64,000 bases of DNA, taken from the NCBI RefSeq assembly GCF_014230085.1, contig NZ_JACHVB010000043.1, positions 60,851 to 124,850 on the forward strand, read 5' to 3'. Positions 34,757 to 43,658 of this stretch are shown here, one piece after another (within the stretch, counting starts at the first letter, position 1; every line of letters starts with the position of its first letter). Both the position numbers and the translations under genes were made by a program. The notes under the pieces are model-generated. The model was not told the origin of the DNA, did no database searches, and worked only from the letters and a program-made list of their open reading frames with translations. Source of the DNA: Ruficoccus amylovorans. GTDB lineage: Bacteria > Verrucomicrobiota > Verrucomicrobiia > Opitutales > Cerasicoccaceae.

Positions 34757-36421
34757 TTAGTCGAGGGAGAGGATGTCCCGCGAGGAGTTTTTATCGACGA
34801 TGAGGCGTTCGCCTATATTCTCGTAGTGGTTGTTCCAGATGCGGACATCGCGGGCGGTGCGGATCTTGATCGCGGTGCGGGCGTTACGGAAGGTGTTGTT
34901 CGTGATCGAAATGTCGTGGTTATAAGGGGCGTCGAAGCCGTAGGAGTAGATGCCCACGCAACCGGCGGCGTCTTTGTAGCGGGGGAAGAAGCCGCAGTTG
35001 TCAAACAGGCAGCTGTCGATGAGGACGTTGGTGGCGTGGCCGCCTTCGCAGTGGGTGGGCAGCTCGGCGCCGAGCAAGACGCCGGGATTCATCGTGTTGC
35101 GGTAGATATTGTTGAGCAGGCTCAGGTTGCCGAAGCGGGCGAGGTGCCCGGCCCCGGCGATGTTGATAAACTCGGAGTTGCGGCACAGGTAGCGGTCGGG
35201 TTCCCAGCAGCGAGCCGCGCACATGGTCTCGGTGTTGAGGAAGTCCGGGGCCGGCTCGCGCAGGACGACGCGGTAGAGGCGCCCTTTGTCCTGCTCGACG
35301 GGCATGGCGACCGAGGCGACGGTGCAGGTGTGCTCGATGATGCCGTCGTAGAACTCGATCAGGCTGCCTGGCAGGATCGGCGCGTAGGTGTAGCGGCAGT
35401 GCAGGATGAGTTCGGTGGGGGAGATTTTCTCCTTCAGCGAGAGCCAGTTGGCGTGCATGTTCTGGCCGTCCATGCGTACGCCGTGGATGGACATGCCGTC
35501 GATGTCGATGATGCCGCCGCACTTGAATATCTTCCACGCGTCGCGCGGCCCGGTGAAGAGGCGGTTCCCGTCGGGGCGGAAGACCACGCGGCGGGCCGTG
35601 ATGGTGTGGCAGTTCTCGGTCAGAAGGGAAAAGCCGTTGTTGTTGAAGGTGCGCAAATTTTCCAGATGGAGGTTGTCGCAACCGGCGATATAGACCTGGA
35701 AGTCCGTGCGCGCGCCCTGGTGCCAGGAAAGCAGTTCGCCCGCGGTCAGCTTGGCGGCGATGGCGGGACTGGCAAGGGTGAGCAGGCCCTTGCCTTGGGA
35801 TTCCCACTTGGCGTCGGTCCCGTTGCCGTAAGTGATGCTTTCGCCCAGCAGAGTCTGCCCGTCGGAGGAGAAGCGGTTCGCGCAGTACACGCCCATGCCC
35901 GCCCATTCCGGGCAGTCCTCGAAGACCCGGACCGTGAATCCGGTGGCGTCGGTTTTGATAATCTCTCCGGCCGAGGTGAAGGCGGGCTCGCGGGTGAAGC
36001 CGAGATTTTTCAGCGTCAGCCGGGGGGCGGCTTCGCACCACAGCACAGCCGGGAGCAGGCCGTGTTCCTGCCCGTCGTTCCATCCGGCGAGGATGGTGGC
36101 GGGTTGGCCGTCATCGGTGACGGCGCCTTGGAGGGTGAGCCCCTCGATGCCGTCAATGAGGATGTGGCATTGCTTCTCGGCGATGTCGGGGCTGCTGCCA
36201 GCATCATGAACCATGCCCTGGGTGGGGTGGACGATGCTGCTGCGCAAGCGGTAGCAGCCGCTCTCAAACAGGAGATGCCGGATACCCTGCTGACGGGCGT
36301 CGTCGAGTGCCTGGCGGATGCCTTCAGCGGAATCGGGGTCACCCGGCCGGGTGTAGTGCTTGATTTCAAGCGCCTTCAGATGATTCTCCGTTTGGGGAGA
36401 TAAAGTCGGGGGGGAGATCAT
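34757..36421 (-). CDS. Right-handed beta-helix protein, apparently cytoplasmic
   Basis: A 554-residue protein starting at the ATG at 36421 (MISPPTLSPQ...). Upstream in-frame starts exist to 36583 but would place operator site e inside the gene. No signal peptide is visible, unlike the related plus-strand gene at 26687. Similarity to that gene includes 'AFTSAGEIIKTDATGFTVRV', 'GMGVYCANRF', 'GPRDAWKIFKCGGIIDIDGM' and the final coils 'DISITNNTFRNARTAIKI'. So it is a beta-helix enzyme or binder, with acidic and aromatic residues along the helix, probably handling imported oligosaccharide. Family and substrate are unassigned. It is transcribed away from the symporter gene. Confidence 0.75.
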   Translation of the reverse strand: MISPPTLSPQTENHLKALEIKHYTRPGDPDSAEGIRQALDDARQQGIRHLLFESGCYRLRSSIVHPTQGMVHDAGSSPDIAEKQCHILIDGIEGLTLQGAVTDDGQPATILAGWNDGQEHGLLPAVLWCEAAPRLTLKNLGFTREPAFTSAGEIIKTDATGFTVRVFEDCPEWAGMGVYCANRFSSDGQTLLGESITYGNGTDAKWESQGKGLLTLASPAIAAKLTAGELLSWHQGARTDFQVYIAGCDNLHLENLRTFNNNGFSLLTENCHTITARRVVFRPDGNRLFTGPRDAWKIFKCGGIIDIDGMSIHGVRMDGQNMHANWLSLKEKISPTELILHCRYTYAPILPGSLIEFYDGIIEHTCTVASVAMPVEQDKGRLYRVVLREPAPDFLNTETMCAARCWEPDRYLCRNSEFINIAGAGHLARFGNLSLLNNIYRNTMNPGVLLGAELPTHCEGGHATNVLIDSCLFDNCGFFPRYKDAAGCVGIYSYGFDAPYNHDISITNNTFRNARTAIKIRTARDVRIWNNHYENIGERLIVDKNSSRDILSLD

Positions 36422-36489
36422 GTCTTTCGGTTTGAATGGATGAGGCGAGGGTATCCCTGCCGGAAGTCCGTGGTAATATTTATGGTATA

Positions 36490-36510
36490 AATGTGCTTTT
36501 ATAGCAATAA
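36490..36510. promoter_or_regulatory. Putative IclR operator, site e
   Basis: AATGTGCTTTTATAGCAATA plus one base, with inverted half-sites TGC...GCA, about 70 bp before the beta-helix gene on the minus strand. Read in that direction it overlaps a -10-like TATAAA. Confidence 0.6.
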
Positions 36511-36599
36511 AAAAGCTCATTTCACGCGATAGGACGCGGGCATTGGAAAGTGTGTAAATTTGCGCCCGGCGCGGGTTTTCCATGCCTTCGGCCTGTCTA

Positions 36600-36620
36600 T
36601 AAATTTCTATAATAGCAAAA
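36600..36620. promoter_or_regulatory. Putative IclR operator, site f
   Basis: TAAATTTCTATAATAGCAAA plus one base, nearly identical to site b. It precedes TTGACG (36627) reading toward the symporter gene, about 330 bp away, and could also serve the divergent gene. Confidence 0.6.
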
Positions 36621-36945
36621 AACGACTTGACGTCAATACGCTTCTTCCGGAGATTTATGGCCTCAGCCGGGAGGTTACTTTGCCTCTGTCTTTATCTGAA
36701 AACCCCTGAACCCCTGATCGATGGATGCCTTACTCCTGGTTTCAATTGTTCGAGCTTCCGCCACTTGCGGGGGCGGTCAGGGCGTCCGCATGAGTGGTGA
36801 GAGTGGGGTTTCTGAGCGGAGGCGTAAATTTGTCGAAAACAGGAAGAGAAACGGGTACAAGGATTAAGGCCGGGGTTGGGAGCTCTCAACCCGCCTGCGT
36901 GGCCTTGCGAGTTTTCAGCCCGAATAAACGGAAAAAGCACACAGC

Positions 36946-38997
36946 ATGAATTTAAGCATTCTGGACTGGATCATCGTGGGAGGTTTTCTCGCCTTTCTAT
37001 TCGGCATGGCTTTCATGGCCCACCGCTACACGAGAAGCGTTTCGGACTTCCTCGCGGCCAGTCGCTCGGCCGGGCGCTACCTGCTGACGATGGCCGACGG
37101 CATGTCCAGTATGGGTGCGATTGCTGTGATCGCCAGTTTTGAGAAGTTCTACCAGGCCGGTTTTGCCGCGAGCTGGTGGGGGCAGATGATGGCGCCGCTG
37201 GCGATGGTTGCCGCTCTCTCCGGGTGGGTCTCATACCGCTATCGCGAGACCCGCGCCATGACAATGGCTCAGTTTTTCGAGATGCGCTACAGCCGTAGAT
37301 TTCGCGTTTACGCGGGGATACTGGCCTGGGTCAGTGGCATACTCAACTATGGGGTTTTCCCCGGAATCACGGCCTTGTTCCTGATCCACTTCTGCGGTTT
37401 GCCGGAAACTTTCCAGCTCCTGGGGACGACTTTCAGCACCTTTCCCTTTATCATGGCGGTCATGTTGTCGATCGCGGTTTGTTTCACCCTGTTCGGAGGA
37501 ATGATCGCGGTGATGATTACAGACTTTTTTCAGGCGCAGTTCGTCAACATCGTGTTCCTCTCGATCATGGGGCTGCTGCTGTGGAAAATAAGCTGGAGCG
37601 ATATTGTTAGCACGCTGGAGACGGCCCCGGCGGGCAAGAGCATGCTCAACCCCTTTGACCAGGGTGAGATCAAGGACTTCAACTTCTGGTTCTTTATGAT
37701 CTTCGGGTTCAAGATATTCTACAACCGCCTCGGCTGGCAGGGGTCGCAGGGTTATAACTGTGCGGCCAAGAGCCCGCACGAGCAGAAAATGGCCGGTGTG
37801 CTGGCGGAGTGGAGAAACGGCGTCAATTACCTGATGTTCCTGCTCATGCCGGTGTGTGCCTACGTCATCATGCACAATATCGACTTCGCCTCGGTCGCGG
37901 GCGCGGTGCAGGGGACGCTCGGCCAGATCGGTGATGAGCAGACCCGCAGCCAGATGCTCACACCGATTGTGATGAGCAACCTGTTCCCGGTCGGGGTGAT
38001 CGGGCTTTTCGCCGCGGCCATGCTGGCCGCGGCCATTTCCACGGACGACACCCAGTTGCACTCCTGGGGGAGTATTTTTATTCAGGACGTGGTCCTGCCG
38101 TTCCGCAACAAGCCCTTTACTCCGAAGCAGCAGATCGTGCTGCTGCGCTGTTCGGTGATCGGGGTGGCGATCTTCGCGTTTTTCTGGAGCTGGCTCTTTC
38201 CCCTTCGCGACTACCTGCTGATGTACTTCCTGCTCACCGGCACGATTTATCTCGGCGGATCGGGGGCCGTTATTATCGGCGGTCTGTACTGGCGGCGGGC
38301 CACGACTCAGGGCGCCTGGGCGGCCATGACGATTGGCCTGCTGGTGGGCGCGGCCGGGATCACCCTGCAAACGGTCTGGCCGTCGGTCCCGGCGCTGACA
38401 AACCTGGCCCCGGCCTTCCCGATCAACGGCGCCTGGCTGGCCATGATCGCGTACATCAGCTCGATTATCGGTTTTGTCGTCGTTTCGCTGCTGACGTGCA
38501 AGCAGCCCTTCAATCTGGAAAAAATGCTCCACCGGGGCAAATACGCCCTGCCGGACTCCCGGCAGAAGGGTGATGGGCACCAGACGGGCAAAACGCTCTG
38601 GGGTCGCCTGTTCGGGTTCAGCGATGAATTTACACGCGGAGACCGGGTTATTTACCGGCTGAAGATTGGCTGGACGATGTTCTGGTTTACCACCTTTGTC
38701 GTGGGCACGATCGTGGGGCTGACGGTCGGCATCCCGGACGGTGTCTGGGGGCGCTGGTGGCTCTTTACGGTTGTCCTCAGCGGCATTGTCGGGGTCATCA
38801 CTGTCGTCTGGTTTCTCATCGGCGGCATGCGTGACTTGTGGGATCTGCTGCGGATTCTCCGTGAGGTCAAGCGGGACGATTCGGACGACGGCTCGGTGCA
38901 CGAATTCGACGAACACCGGGATGATCACGACGTGCCGCCCGATACGCCGGTGACTCGCCCGTCCTCTGTTTCCACCGCGCCAGTAATCGGTAAGTAG
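36946..38997 (+). CDS. Sodium:solute symporter (SSS family)
   Basis: A 683-residue inner-membrane transporter of the sodium:solute symporter family, which imports sugars or related solutes with Na+. It starts 'MNLSILDWIIVGGFLAFLFG' with the conserved 'VSDFLAASRSAGRYLLTMAD' after helix 1, and 13 or so hydrophobic segments follow, including 'GLFAAAMLAAAISTDDTQLH', the family's late signature. It is longer than typical (about 550) because of an extended tail with two more helices and an acidic, His-rich end (DDSDDGSVHEFDEHRDDHD). It is the only transporter in this locus and presumably brings in the products of the exported beta-helix enzymes. Confidence 0.92.
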   Translation: MNLSILDWIIVGGFLAFLFGMAFMAHRYTRSVSDFLAASRSAGRYLLTMADGMSSMGAIAVIASFEKFYQAGFAASWWGQMMAPLAMVAALSGWVSYRYRETRAMTMAQFFEMRYSRRFRVYAGILAWVSGILNYGVFPGITALFLIHFCGLPETFQLLGTTFSTFPFIMAVMLSIAVCFTLFGGMIAVMITDFFQAQFVNIVFLSIMGLLLWKISWSDIVSTLETAPAGKSMLNPFDQGEIKDFNFWFFMIFGFKIFYNRLGWQGSQGYNCAAKSPHEQKMAGVLAEWRNGVNYLMFLLMPVCAYVIMHNIDFASVAGAVQGTLGQIGDEQTRSQMLTPIVMSNLFPVGVIGLFAAAMLAAAISTDDTQLHSWGSIFIQDVVLPFRNKPFTPKQQIVLLRCSVIGVAIFAFFWSWLFPLRDYLLMYFLLTGTIYLGGSGAVIIGGLYWRRATTQGAWAAMTIGLLVGAAGITLQTVWPSVPALTNLAPAFPINGAWLAMIAYISSIIGFVVVSLLTCKQPFNLEKMLHRGKYALPDSRQKGDGHQTGKTLWGRLFGFSDEFTRGDRVIYRLKIGWTMFWFTTFVVGTIVGLTVGIPDGVWGRWWLFTVVLSGIVGVITVVWFLIGGMRDLWDLLRILREVKRDDSDDGSVHEFDEHRDDHDVPPDTPVTRPSSVSTAPVIGK

Positions 38998-39054
38998 GCT
39001 CCCGTCATAGGGCTGGTGTGTTCAGGAAAACGGATTCCAGAAGATTAACTTGTG

Positions 39055-39083
39055 TTGACACGACAGGAAAGATGGCTTTATAT
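39055..39083 (+). promoter_or_regulatory. Sigma-70-type promoter
   Basis: TTGACA (39055-39060), exactly 17 bases, then TTATAT (39078-39083). This is the best promoter in the window. It drives the giant pilin-like gene, and operator site g sits just after the -10, where a bound repressor would block initiation. Confidence 0.75.
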
Positions 39084-39101
39084 TTTTAATTATAGCAATT
39101 T
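39082..39101. promoter_or_regulatory. Putative IclR operator, site g
   Basis: ATTTTTAATTATAGCAATTT, matching site c on the opposite strand over most of its length. It overlaps the start point of the promoter at 39055-39083, a classic repressor position. Confidence 0.65.
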
Positions 39102-39322
39102 TTAGGCGATCCTTGGCATCGGCAGGATGTCGGATCGTCCATGAGTAGCCCCCCTTATGCTTGTTCCCCTTGCATCACCCCCGTTGGTCCGACTGCTTCT
39201 GGCCGTGGCTGGTTATTTGAGAGCCCGGACGGCGCGACTCTATGCGCGGAGGAGGATGGTGGAAGAGGCTTTCTTTGCTCCCGGCGCGGCTCGGGGCTTG
39301 TACACTCCAACCCTCTTCAGCC

Positions 39323-42300
39323 ATGCGTATCCCATCTGACTCTTTTAATGGCTTTCGGGCCGGATGCCCGCCCGGCGGCTTCGCGCTTATCATCGCATTG
39401 TCGCTGATGAGCTTCATGATCCTGTTGCTGATTGGGTTTACGACTTTTATCCGGGTGGAAACCGGGACGCAGGCGGTTGTCAGGGAACAGGAAAAAGCGA
39501 GGCAAAACGCGCTTCTGGGGCTGCGGATGGCGGTGGGCGAATTACAGAAGTACCTCGGTCCCGACACGCGGGTAAGCGCCCGGGCCGAGTTGCTGGACAG
39601 TAACCCTTCGACCGATACGGCGGAGGGCGTGACGCAGCCGTATTGGACCGGGGTCTGGAGCGCCCCGGAGTTGAGCGCGCCGACCGGGTACCCGGAGGAG
39701 TTGAACCCCAGGGCCACCCCGCAACTGCTGACCTGGCTGGTCAGTGGCAATACCAATACAGTGAGCTACCGGCCCGATGAGGATACCCTTGACGATGCTA
39801 ACAGTAAAGTGCTGGTCCCGGAGTTGACACTCGGCGATGGCTCAACCCTGCCCGAAGTCCGCGCCCCGCTGGTGCGGACGGAGGAGGGCGGTTTCGCTTA
39901 CTGGGTGCAGGATGAGGGAGTGAAGGCAAAACTGTCCGCCGTGGCAGCGAATTTCGACGCTGAGGACGACCCTCTGCTGCCCCTGAACAGCGGTTCGGAG
40001 GCGTTCAGCGATCATCTGTCCGCCAGTCTGATTACCAACCCGACGGATTGGCGCGCGGTTTACACGATGGACTTTGCGATGGCCGACGGTGAGGAGCCGG
40101 ACCAGCTCTCCCACGACGTCACCCTGAACGGTTACGGGGTGCTGGCCGACTCCCTGCGCGGCGGTTTGAAATACGACTTGAGCTCGATCCTCTCCATGAG
40201 CGAGACGGAGTTTGACGCCGATGTGGTCCCGCTGATGCCGGGCGAGCGTGTTTACGAGCCATACGCCCCCAGTGGCACTTTCAACTATCGCGGCCCGAAG
40301 TGGAATATCCTTCAGCGTTATGGCGCGTTGCTCGACGGAAGCAACCAGACGCGCGGCTGGCAAATCAGCGGAAGTGATGTTGTCAGTGCCGGAGTTTACC
40401 CGGTGATGGAGCGCTTTCAGCTCTACGTCACGGTTAACATTTCCGACAACCTCGGCGACGCGACGGACCCCGGCGCCGCCGTTTATCGTCCGCGTCTTTA
40501 CTTTATCCCGGCGATAGTGCTCTGGAATCCGTACGACAAACCGCTGACGGCTCCGCGGGGCTATAAAATCATCATGAAGGCGCAGGGAGACCCCTGGGAC
40601 TACGTGTACGCGGCGGGATATTACGACGGCAGCGGCAACTGGAAAAGCGCCACCGTGGTAGATGGTTCTGAAAGCGGAGCGGTGATCGGCGGTTTCGAGC
40701 CGATGCTCCAGAGTTCGGAGCCGTACCGATTCTTTCTTGAAGGTGCCTCGGACGCGGCGGTTGTTATCCCGCCGGGGCAGGCGGTGGTCTTCACCATGAT
40801 CGAAAACAAGGACGCCAACTCCGGCAGCCGCGAGTACACGATGCGGCCGGGGCAGCGCGGGCTCGGGTTTTACCTCGACGCCAACAGCGACTTCCGGCTC
40901 AGTGCCGACGACCTGACCGAAATGGGCGGAGGCGATATTTACCTGGATATCCGCGGGGATGAGTGGGACAACTCCTACACGGCGGCCATGATTTTCCAGT
41001 CCTATGATGTCAGCACGAACCGCCCCCTTCAGTGGATCGGGGAGTTGCGCTGGGCGACGAATGGCGACACCACGCTGGCCCCCACTGTCTCCGAGCTGGG
41101 CAGCCATAATTTCAATGACGGCGACCCCAACGGCCCGGCACCTTTCATTGTGGGGGTGAACTCGATCCCCTCCAGCAGCATTGATGAGGTGTTCCTCGTC
41201 GGCAACACCGCGCCCTTGGGCTACGAAATGGGTTTGAAAATTCCCGACGCGAACATCCAGGTCAGTCTTCCGGAGATGATTGACGGGTTTCGCCCCCTGA
41301 GCCAGCACAACCCGAGGGCCTTCGCCAGTTCGCGGGCACTGGGTAAGCAGGCGTACCGCAATTCCAATTACTACTCGGGTACGGTCTTTCAGAATGTCGG
41401 TCTGGGGCAGTACGCCGACCAGGATTACCTGATCGAGACCTGGGACGGCGACCACACCGCGGCCTACACAGGTGACCGCGATACGGCGGGCGGGGCTCGG
41501 CGCGTGGCCTATTTCCATCTGCCCGATTCTGTGGACGAGGTGCGTTCGGTGGGCGATCTGCGCCACCTGGACCTGTCCTCGACGGATGTCCTGAGAAATG
41601 CCAACAGCACGGCAGCCAGCTTTGGCAACAGTAACTACGCGCCGTCCTTTATCATTGGAGAAGCGCGGGCGGATACATCGGTGCCTTTTGACAGCTACGT
41701 CCCCACCAATCTCGCCTCTGCCGATGCACGCAAGGTGGTGGATCATCACTGGATCGCCAACCGGCAGTTCTGGGACCGCTTCTTTGTCTCGACCGTTCCC
41801 GCTACCGGCGCGGTCGGGCTGCCGCTGGCGAATGGGCGGATGCAGCCGGTGGGCCTGAGTGGCACTGCCTTGACGGAAAGCCAGATCGAAGACCTGAGAC
41901 AATTTCGCCGCGCGGCTTCCAACTTGATGGTGGACGGCGCGTTCAACGTGAACTCGACCTCGGTCAAGGCGTGGATGGCCCTGCTGTCCCAGTACGTGGG
42001 GCGTACCGTGAAGGCCGAAGACGGAGCGAGCTACACGGACGGTGAAGAGTCGCCCTTCGTCGATCTTCCGAATCCGCTCGGCGGCCCTGTGCCCGCGAAC
42101 GCCAGCACGGCCAGCGAAGAGCTTTACAACGGGTTCCGGCGGCTCGACCAGGATGAGATCCGCGAATTGGCCGAGGCTATCGTCACGGAGGTCAAGCGGC
42201 GCGGGCCGTTCCTGTCGCTGGCGGATTTTGTGAACCGGCAGCTTGTCAGTGATGCGACCACGTATGCCGAGAGTGGCGGCAACCTGCCTTCGAGCCAGCC

Positions 42301-42760
42301 GACTCCGACCCAGTTGGCAGAGGACCCGAGGTTTTTTGGCACGCTCCAGTCAGCGATTGAGCGGGCGGAGCTGAACGCTGACTTTGAAGATAATCTGGTG
42401 AACTTGAGCGAGTCCCCGTGGAGCGACACCTTCGATATCGAGACGAACCTCGCCGCCGCAGCCGGTTCGTATATGGAGGGTGCCCCCGGTTACTTGACTC
42501 AGGGTAAGCTGCTCGCGCGGCTGGGGCCGATCCTCAGCGCGCGCTCCGACACCTTTACGGTTCGCGGTTACGGTGAAAGCCGGGACCTGAATGACAGGGT
42601 GACGGCCACCGCCCGCTACGAGGCGGTCGTACAGCGCCTGCCTGACTACGTCAGCTCGACAGACGATCCCGAAGTCCGTCCCGGCGATTTGGCCTCGGAT
42701 GACAACAAGAACTTCGGGCGCCGCTTCCAGGTTGTCGGTTTCCGCTGGCTCAACGAATAA
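39323..42760 (+). CDS. Giant pilin-like protein (Verru_Chthon cassette A-like), copy 1
   Basis: A 1145-residue protein with a prepilin/PilX-like N-terminus: short leader ending 'CPPGG', then the hydrophobic helix FALIIALSLMSFMILLLIGF, with cleavage likely between Gly and Phe. After it come 'LRMAVGELQKYLGPDTRVSA' and a long, mostly beta body. Blocks shared with the second copy (44453-47845) include 'YWVQDEGVKAKL', 'LWNPYDKPLT', 'FNVNSTSVKAWMALLSQ', 'RGPFLSLADFVNRQL' and 'LGPILSARSDTFTVRGYGES'. I associate this pattern with the 'Verru_Chthon cassette protein A' family, but the name should be checked. It should be anchored in or secreted through the envelope by pilus or type II machinery. I chose the ATG at 39323, which opens the leader. 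Confidence 0.78.
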   Translation: MRIPSDSFNGFRAGCPPGGFALIIALSLMSFMILLLIGFTTFIRVETGTQAVVREQEKARQNALLGLRMAVGELQKYLGPDTRVSARAELLDSNPSTDTAEGVTQPYWTGVWSAPELSAPTGYPEELNPRATPQLLTWLVSGNTNTVSYRPDEDTLDDANSKVLVPELTLGDGSTLPEVRAPLVRTEEGGFAYWVQDEGVKAKLSAVAANFDAEDDPLLPLNSGSEAFSDHLSASLITNPTDWRAVYTMDFAMADGEEPDQLSHDVTLNGYGVLADSLRGGLKYDLSSILSMSETEFDADVVPLMPGERVYEPYAPSGTFNYRGPKWNILQRYGALLDGSNQTRGWQISGSDVVSAGVYPVMERFQLYVTVNISDNLGDATDPGAAVYRPRLYFIPAIVLWNPYDKPLTAPRGYKIIMKAQGDPWDYVYAAGYYDGSGNWKSATVVDGSESGAVIGGFEPMLQSSEPYRFFLEGASDAAVVIPPGQAVVFTMIENKDANSGSREYTMRPGQRGLGFYLDANSDFRLSADDLTEMGGGDIYLDIRGDEWDNSYTAAMIFQSYDVSTNRPLQWIGELRWATNGDTTLAPTVSELGSHNFNDGDPNGPAPFIVGVNSIPSSSIDEVFLVGNTAPLGYEMGLKIPDANIQVSLPEMIDGFRPLSQHNPRAFASSRALGKQAYRNSNYYSGTVFQNVGLGQYADQDYLIETWDGDHTAAYTGDRDTAGGARRVAYFHLPDSVDEVRSVGDLRHLDLSSTDVLRNANSTAASFGNSNYAPSFIIGEARADTSVPFDSYVPTNLASADARKVVDHHWIANRQFWDRFFVSTVPATGAVGLPLANGRMQPVGLSGTALTESQIEDLRQFRRAASNLMVDGAFNVNSTSVKAWMALLSQYVGRTVKAEDGASYTDGEESPFVDLPNPLGGPVPANASTASEELYNGFRRLDQDEIRELAEAIVTEVKRRGPFLSLADFVNRQLVSDATTYAESGGNLPSSQPTPTQLAEDPRFFGTLQSAIERAELNADFEDNLVNLSESPWSDTFDIETNLAAAAGSYMEGAPGYLTQGKLLARLGPILSARSDTFTVRGYGESRDLNDRVTATARYEAVVQRLPDYVSSTDDPEVRPGDLASDDNKNFGRRFQVVGFRWLNE

Positions 42761-42767
42761 GCGAAAG

Positions 42768-43523
42768 ATGACCATGCCCCTTTGTATTTCCCTCTCCCCC
42801 CGCCTGCTTCGACTCCTGCCCGCAGGGCTGGCTCTCGCCATCGCCTCGGGCGCATGGTTGGGTGCTGGATTGTGGGCGCAGGTGCCGGAGGAGGAACTGG
42901 TCGAGTTCTCCTTTCAGACGTATTTCTACACCGGCTCGGAGGCCGACACCGCCTCTGTGCCTCGGGGCGAAAATGCCCTGTACTACCAGCAGGGGGCCGA
43001 GTTCAAGCCTTTGACACTGGCTCCGAACAATCTGGGCCTCAAGCACACCTTTCGGGGGTCTCTTCCTTTCCGGCTCTACGTGCAGCAGACGAACGAGGAC
43101 GGGCAGACGGTTTACCGTCCAGTGGCTGAAGCCGTCGGTAAAAACGCGGGTGAGGGCTCGCACCGGGTGCTTTTCATTCAGCCCGCCGGCGAGCAGTTCC
43201 GGATTGCCTTGATGCGCGCCGATGCCGCAAGAGTGGCACAGGGCGAGGTCCTCATCATGAACGTCGGCGGCCAGGCTTTGGCAGCGACTTCCGGTGAAGG
43301 TACTCTTGTGCAAATCGGCCCCGGCGAATCCAAGGTGATGCGCTATGACGAAGGGGAGGATTCATCCTTTTCCCTGAAAATCGCCAGCCGCAAGGGCGAG
43401 GGCTGGGATATCATCCACACCTCGCGCCTGGCCTATCGTAACCCGCGCCCGCTCTTCCTGATCGTTTATCCAACGCAGGACGGCAAATTCTGGCACGTCC
43501 GTTTTCTCAAGCTCAGGCAGTAG
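42768..43523 (+). CDS. Exported partner of the giant pilin-like protein, copy 1
   Basis: A 251-residue protein with a signal peptide (LLPAGLALAIASGAWLGAGL, cut near WAQ), starting seven bases after the giant gene. The body is beta-rich: 'FSFQTYFYTGSEADTASVP', 'RVLFIQPAGEQFRIALMRAD', 'GEVLIMNVGGQALAATSGEG', 'VQIGPGESKVMRY'. The gene at 43659-44450 has the same order of blocks (for example 'GSLLTLNISNEPLVAMIGEE' then 'VGLAPGAGQLIST') and also directly follows a giant gene, so the two are paralogs with a conserved genetic partner. The fold suggests a small envelope beta-sandwich. Function unknown. Confidence 0.72.
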   Translation: MTMPLCISLSPRLLRLLPAGLALAIASGAWLGAGLWAQVPEEELVEFSFQTYFYTGSEADTASVPRGENALYYQQGAEFKPLTLAPNNLGLKHTFRGSLPFRLYVQQTNEDGQTVYRPVAEAVGKNAGEGSHRVLFIQPAGEQFRIALMRADAARVAQGEVLIMNVGGQALAATSGEGTLVQIGPGESKVMRYDEGEDSSFSLKIASRKGEGWDIIHTSRLAYRNPRPLFLIVYPTQDGKFWHVRFLKLRQ

Positions 43524-43658
43524 CAGTGGTGCTTCAGACCTGGCCGGGAGCCTGAACGCGTTCTCCGGTAGATGTGATGCGCGAATAATGCGTTTGGGGA
43601 ATGCTAGTCTGTCAGCTTCGGGTTTGGCTTCAAGGCAACGGTATTTGCGTGAGTGATG

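Larger units (their letters stand above)
36422..36945. other. Divergent promoter region
   Basis: A 524-bp AT-rich gap between the beta-helix gene (minus) and the symporter gene (plus). It holds operator sites e and f, about 110 bp apart, and TTGACG at 36627. From 36660 to 36945 I see only a short tandem repeat of CCCCTGAA/CCCCTGAT near 36700 and no gene. Confidence 0.6.
38998..39322. other. Promoter and long leader of the giant pilin-like gene
   Basis: The 325 bp contain a near-consensus promoter (39055-39083) and operator site g. From about 39090 to 39322 the transcript would have an untranslated leader of some 230 bases. Short frames cross it, but none has a good start or composition. Confidence 0.6.

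Noticed and set aside
34640..36403. Plus-strand open frame of 587 residues opposite the beta-helix gene
   Set aside because: Val/Ala/Gly-rich antisense translation; the minus strand has clear beta-helix coils and a paralog in the window.
36838..36862. AACAGGAAGAGAAACGGG resembling the dispersed palindrome arm
   Set aside because: Only about ten bases match and no inverted partner is nearby.
37231..38928. Long minus-strand open frame (565 residues) opposite the symporter gene
   Set aside because: It is the shadow of a GC-rich gene: low-complexity His/Asp/Arg-rich translation, no signal or domain, and the plus-strand symporter is unmistakable.
39842..41902. Minus-strand open frame of 686 residues opposite the first giant gene
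   Set aside because: Translation is Arg/His/Val-rich without any family pattern, and the plus strand matches the second giant gene block for block.
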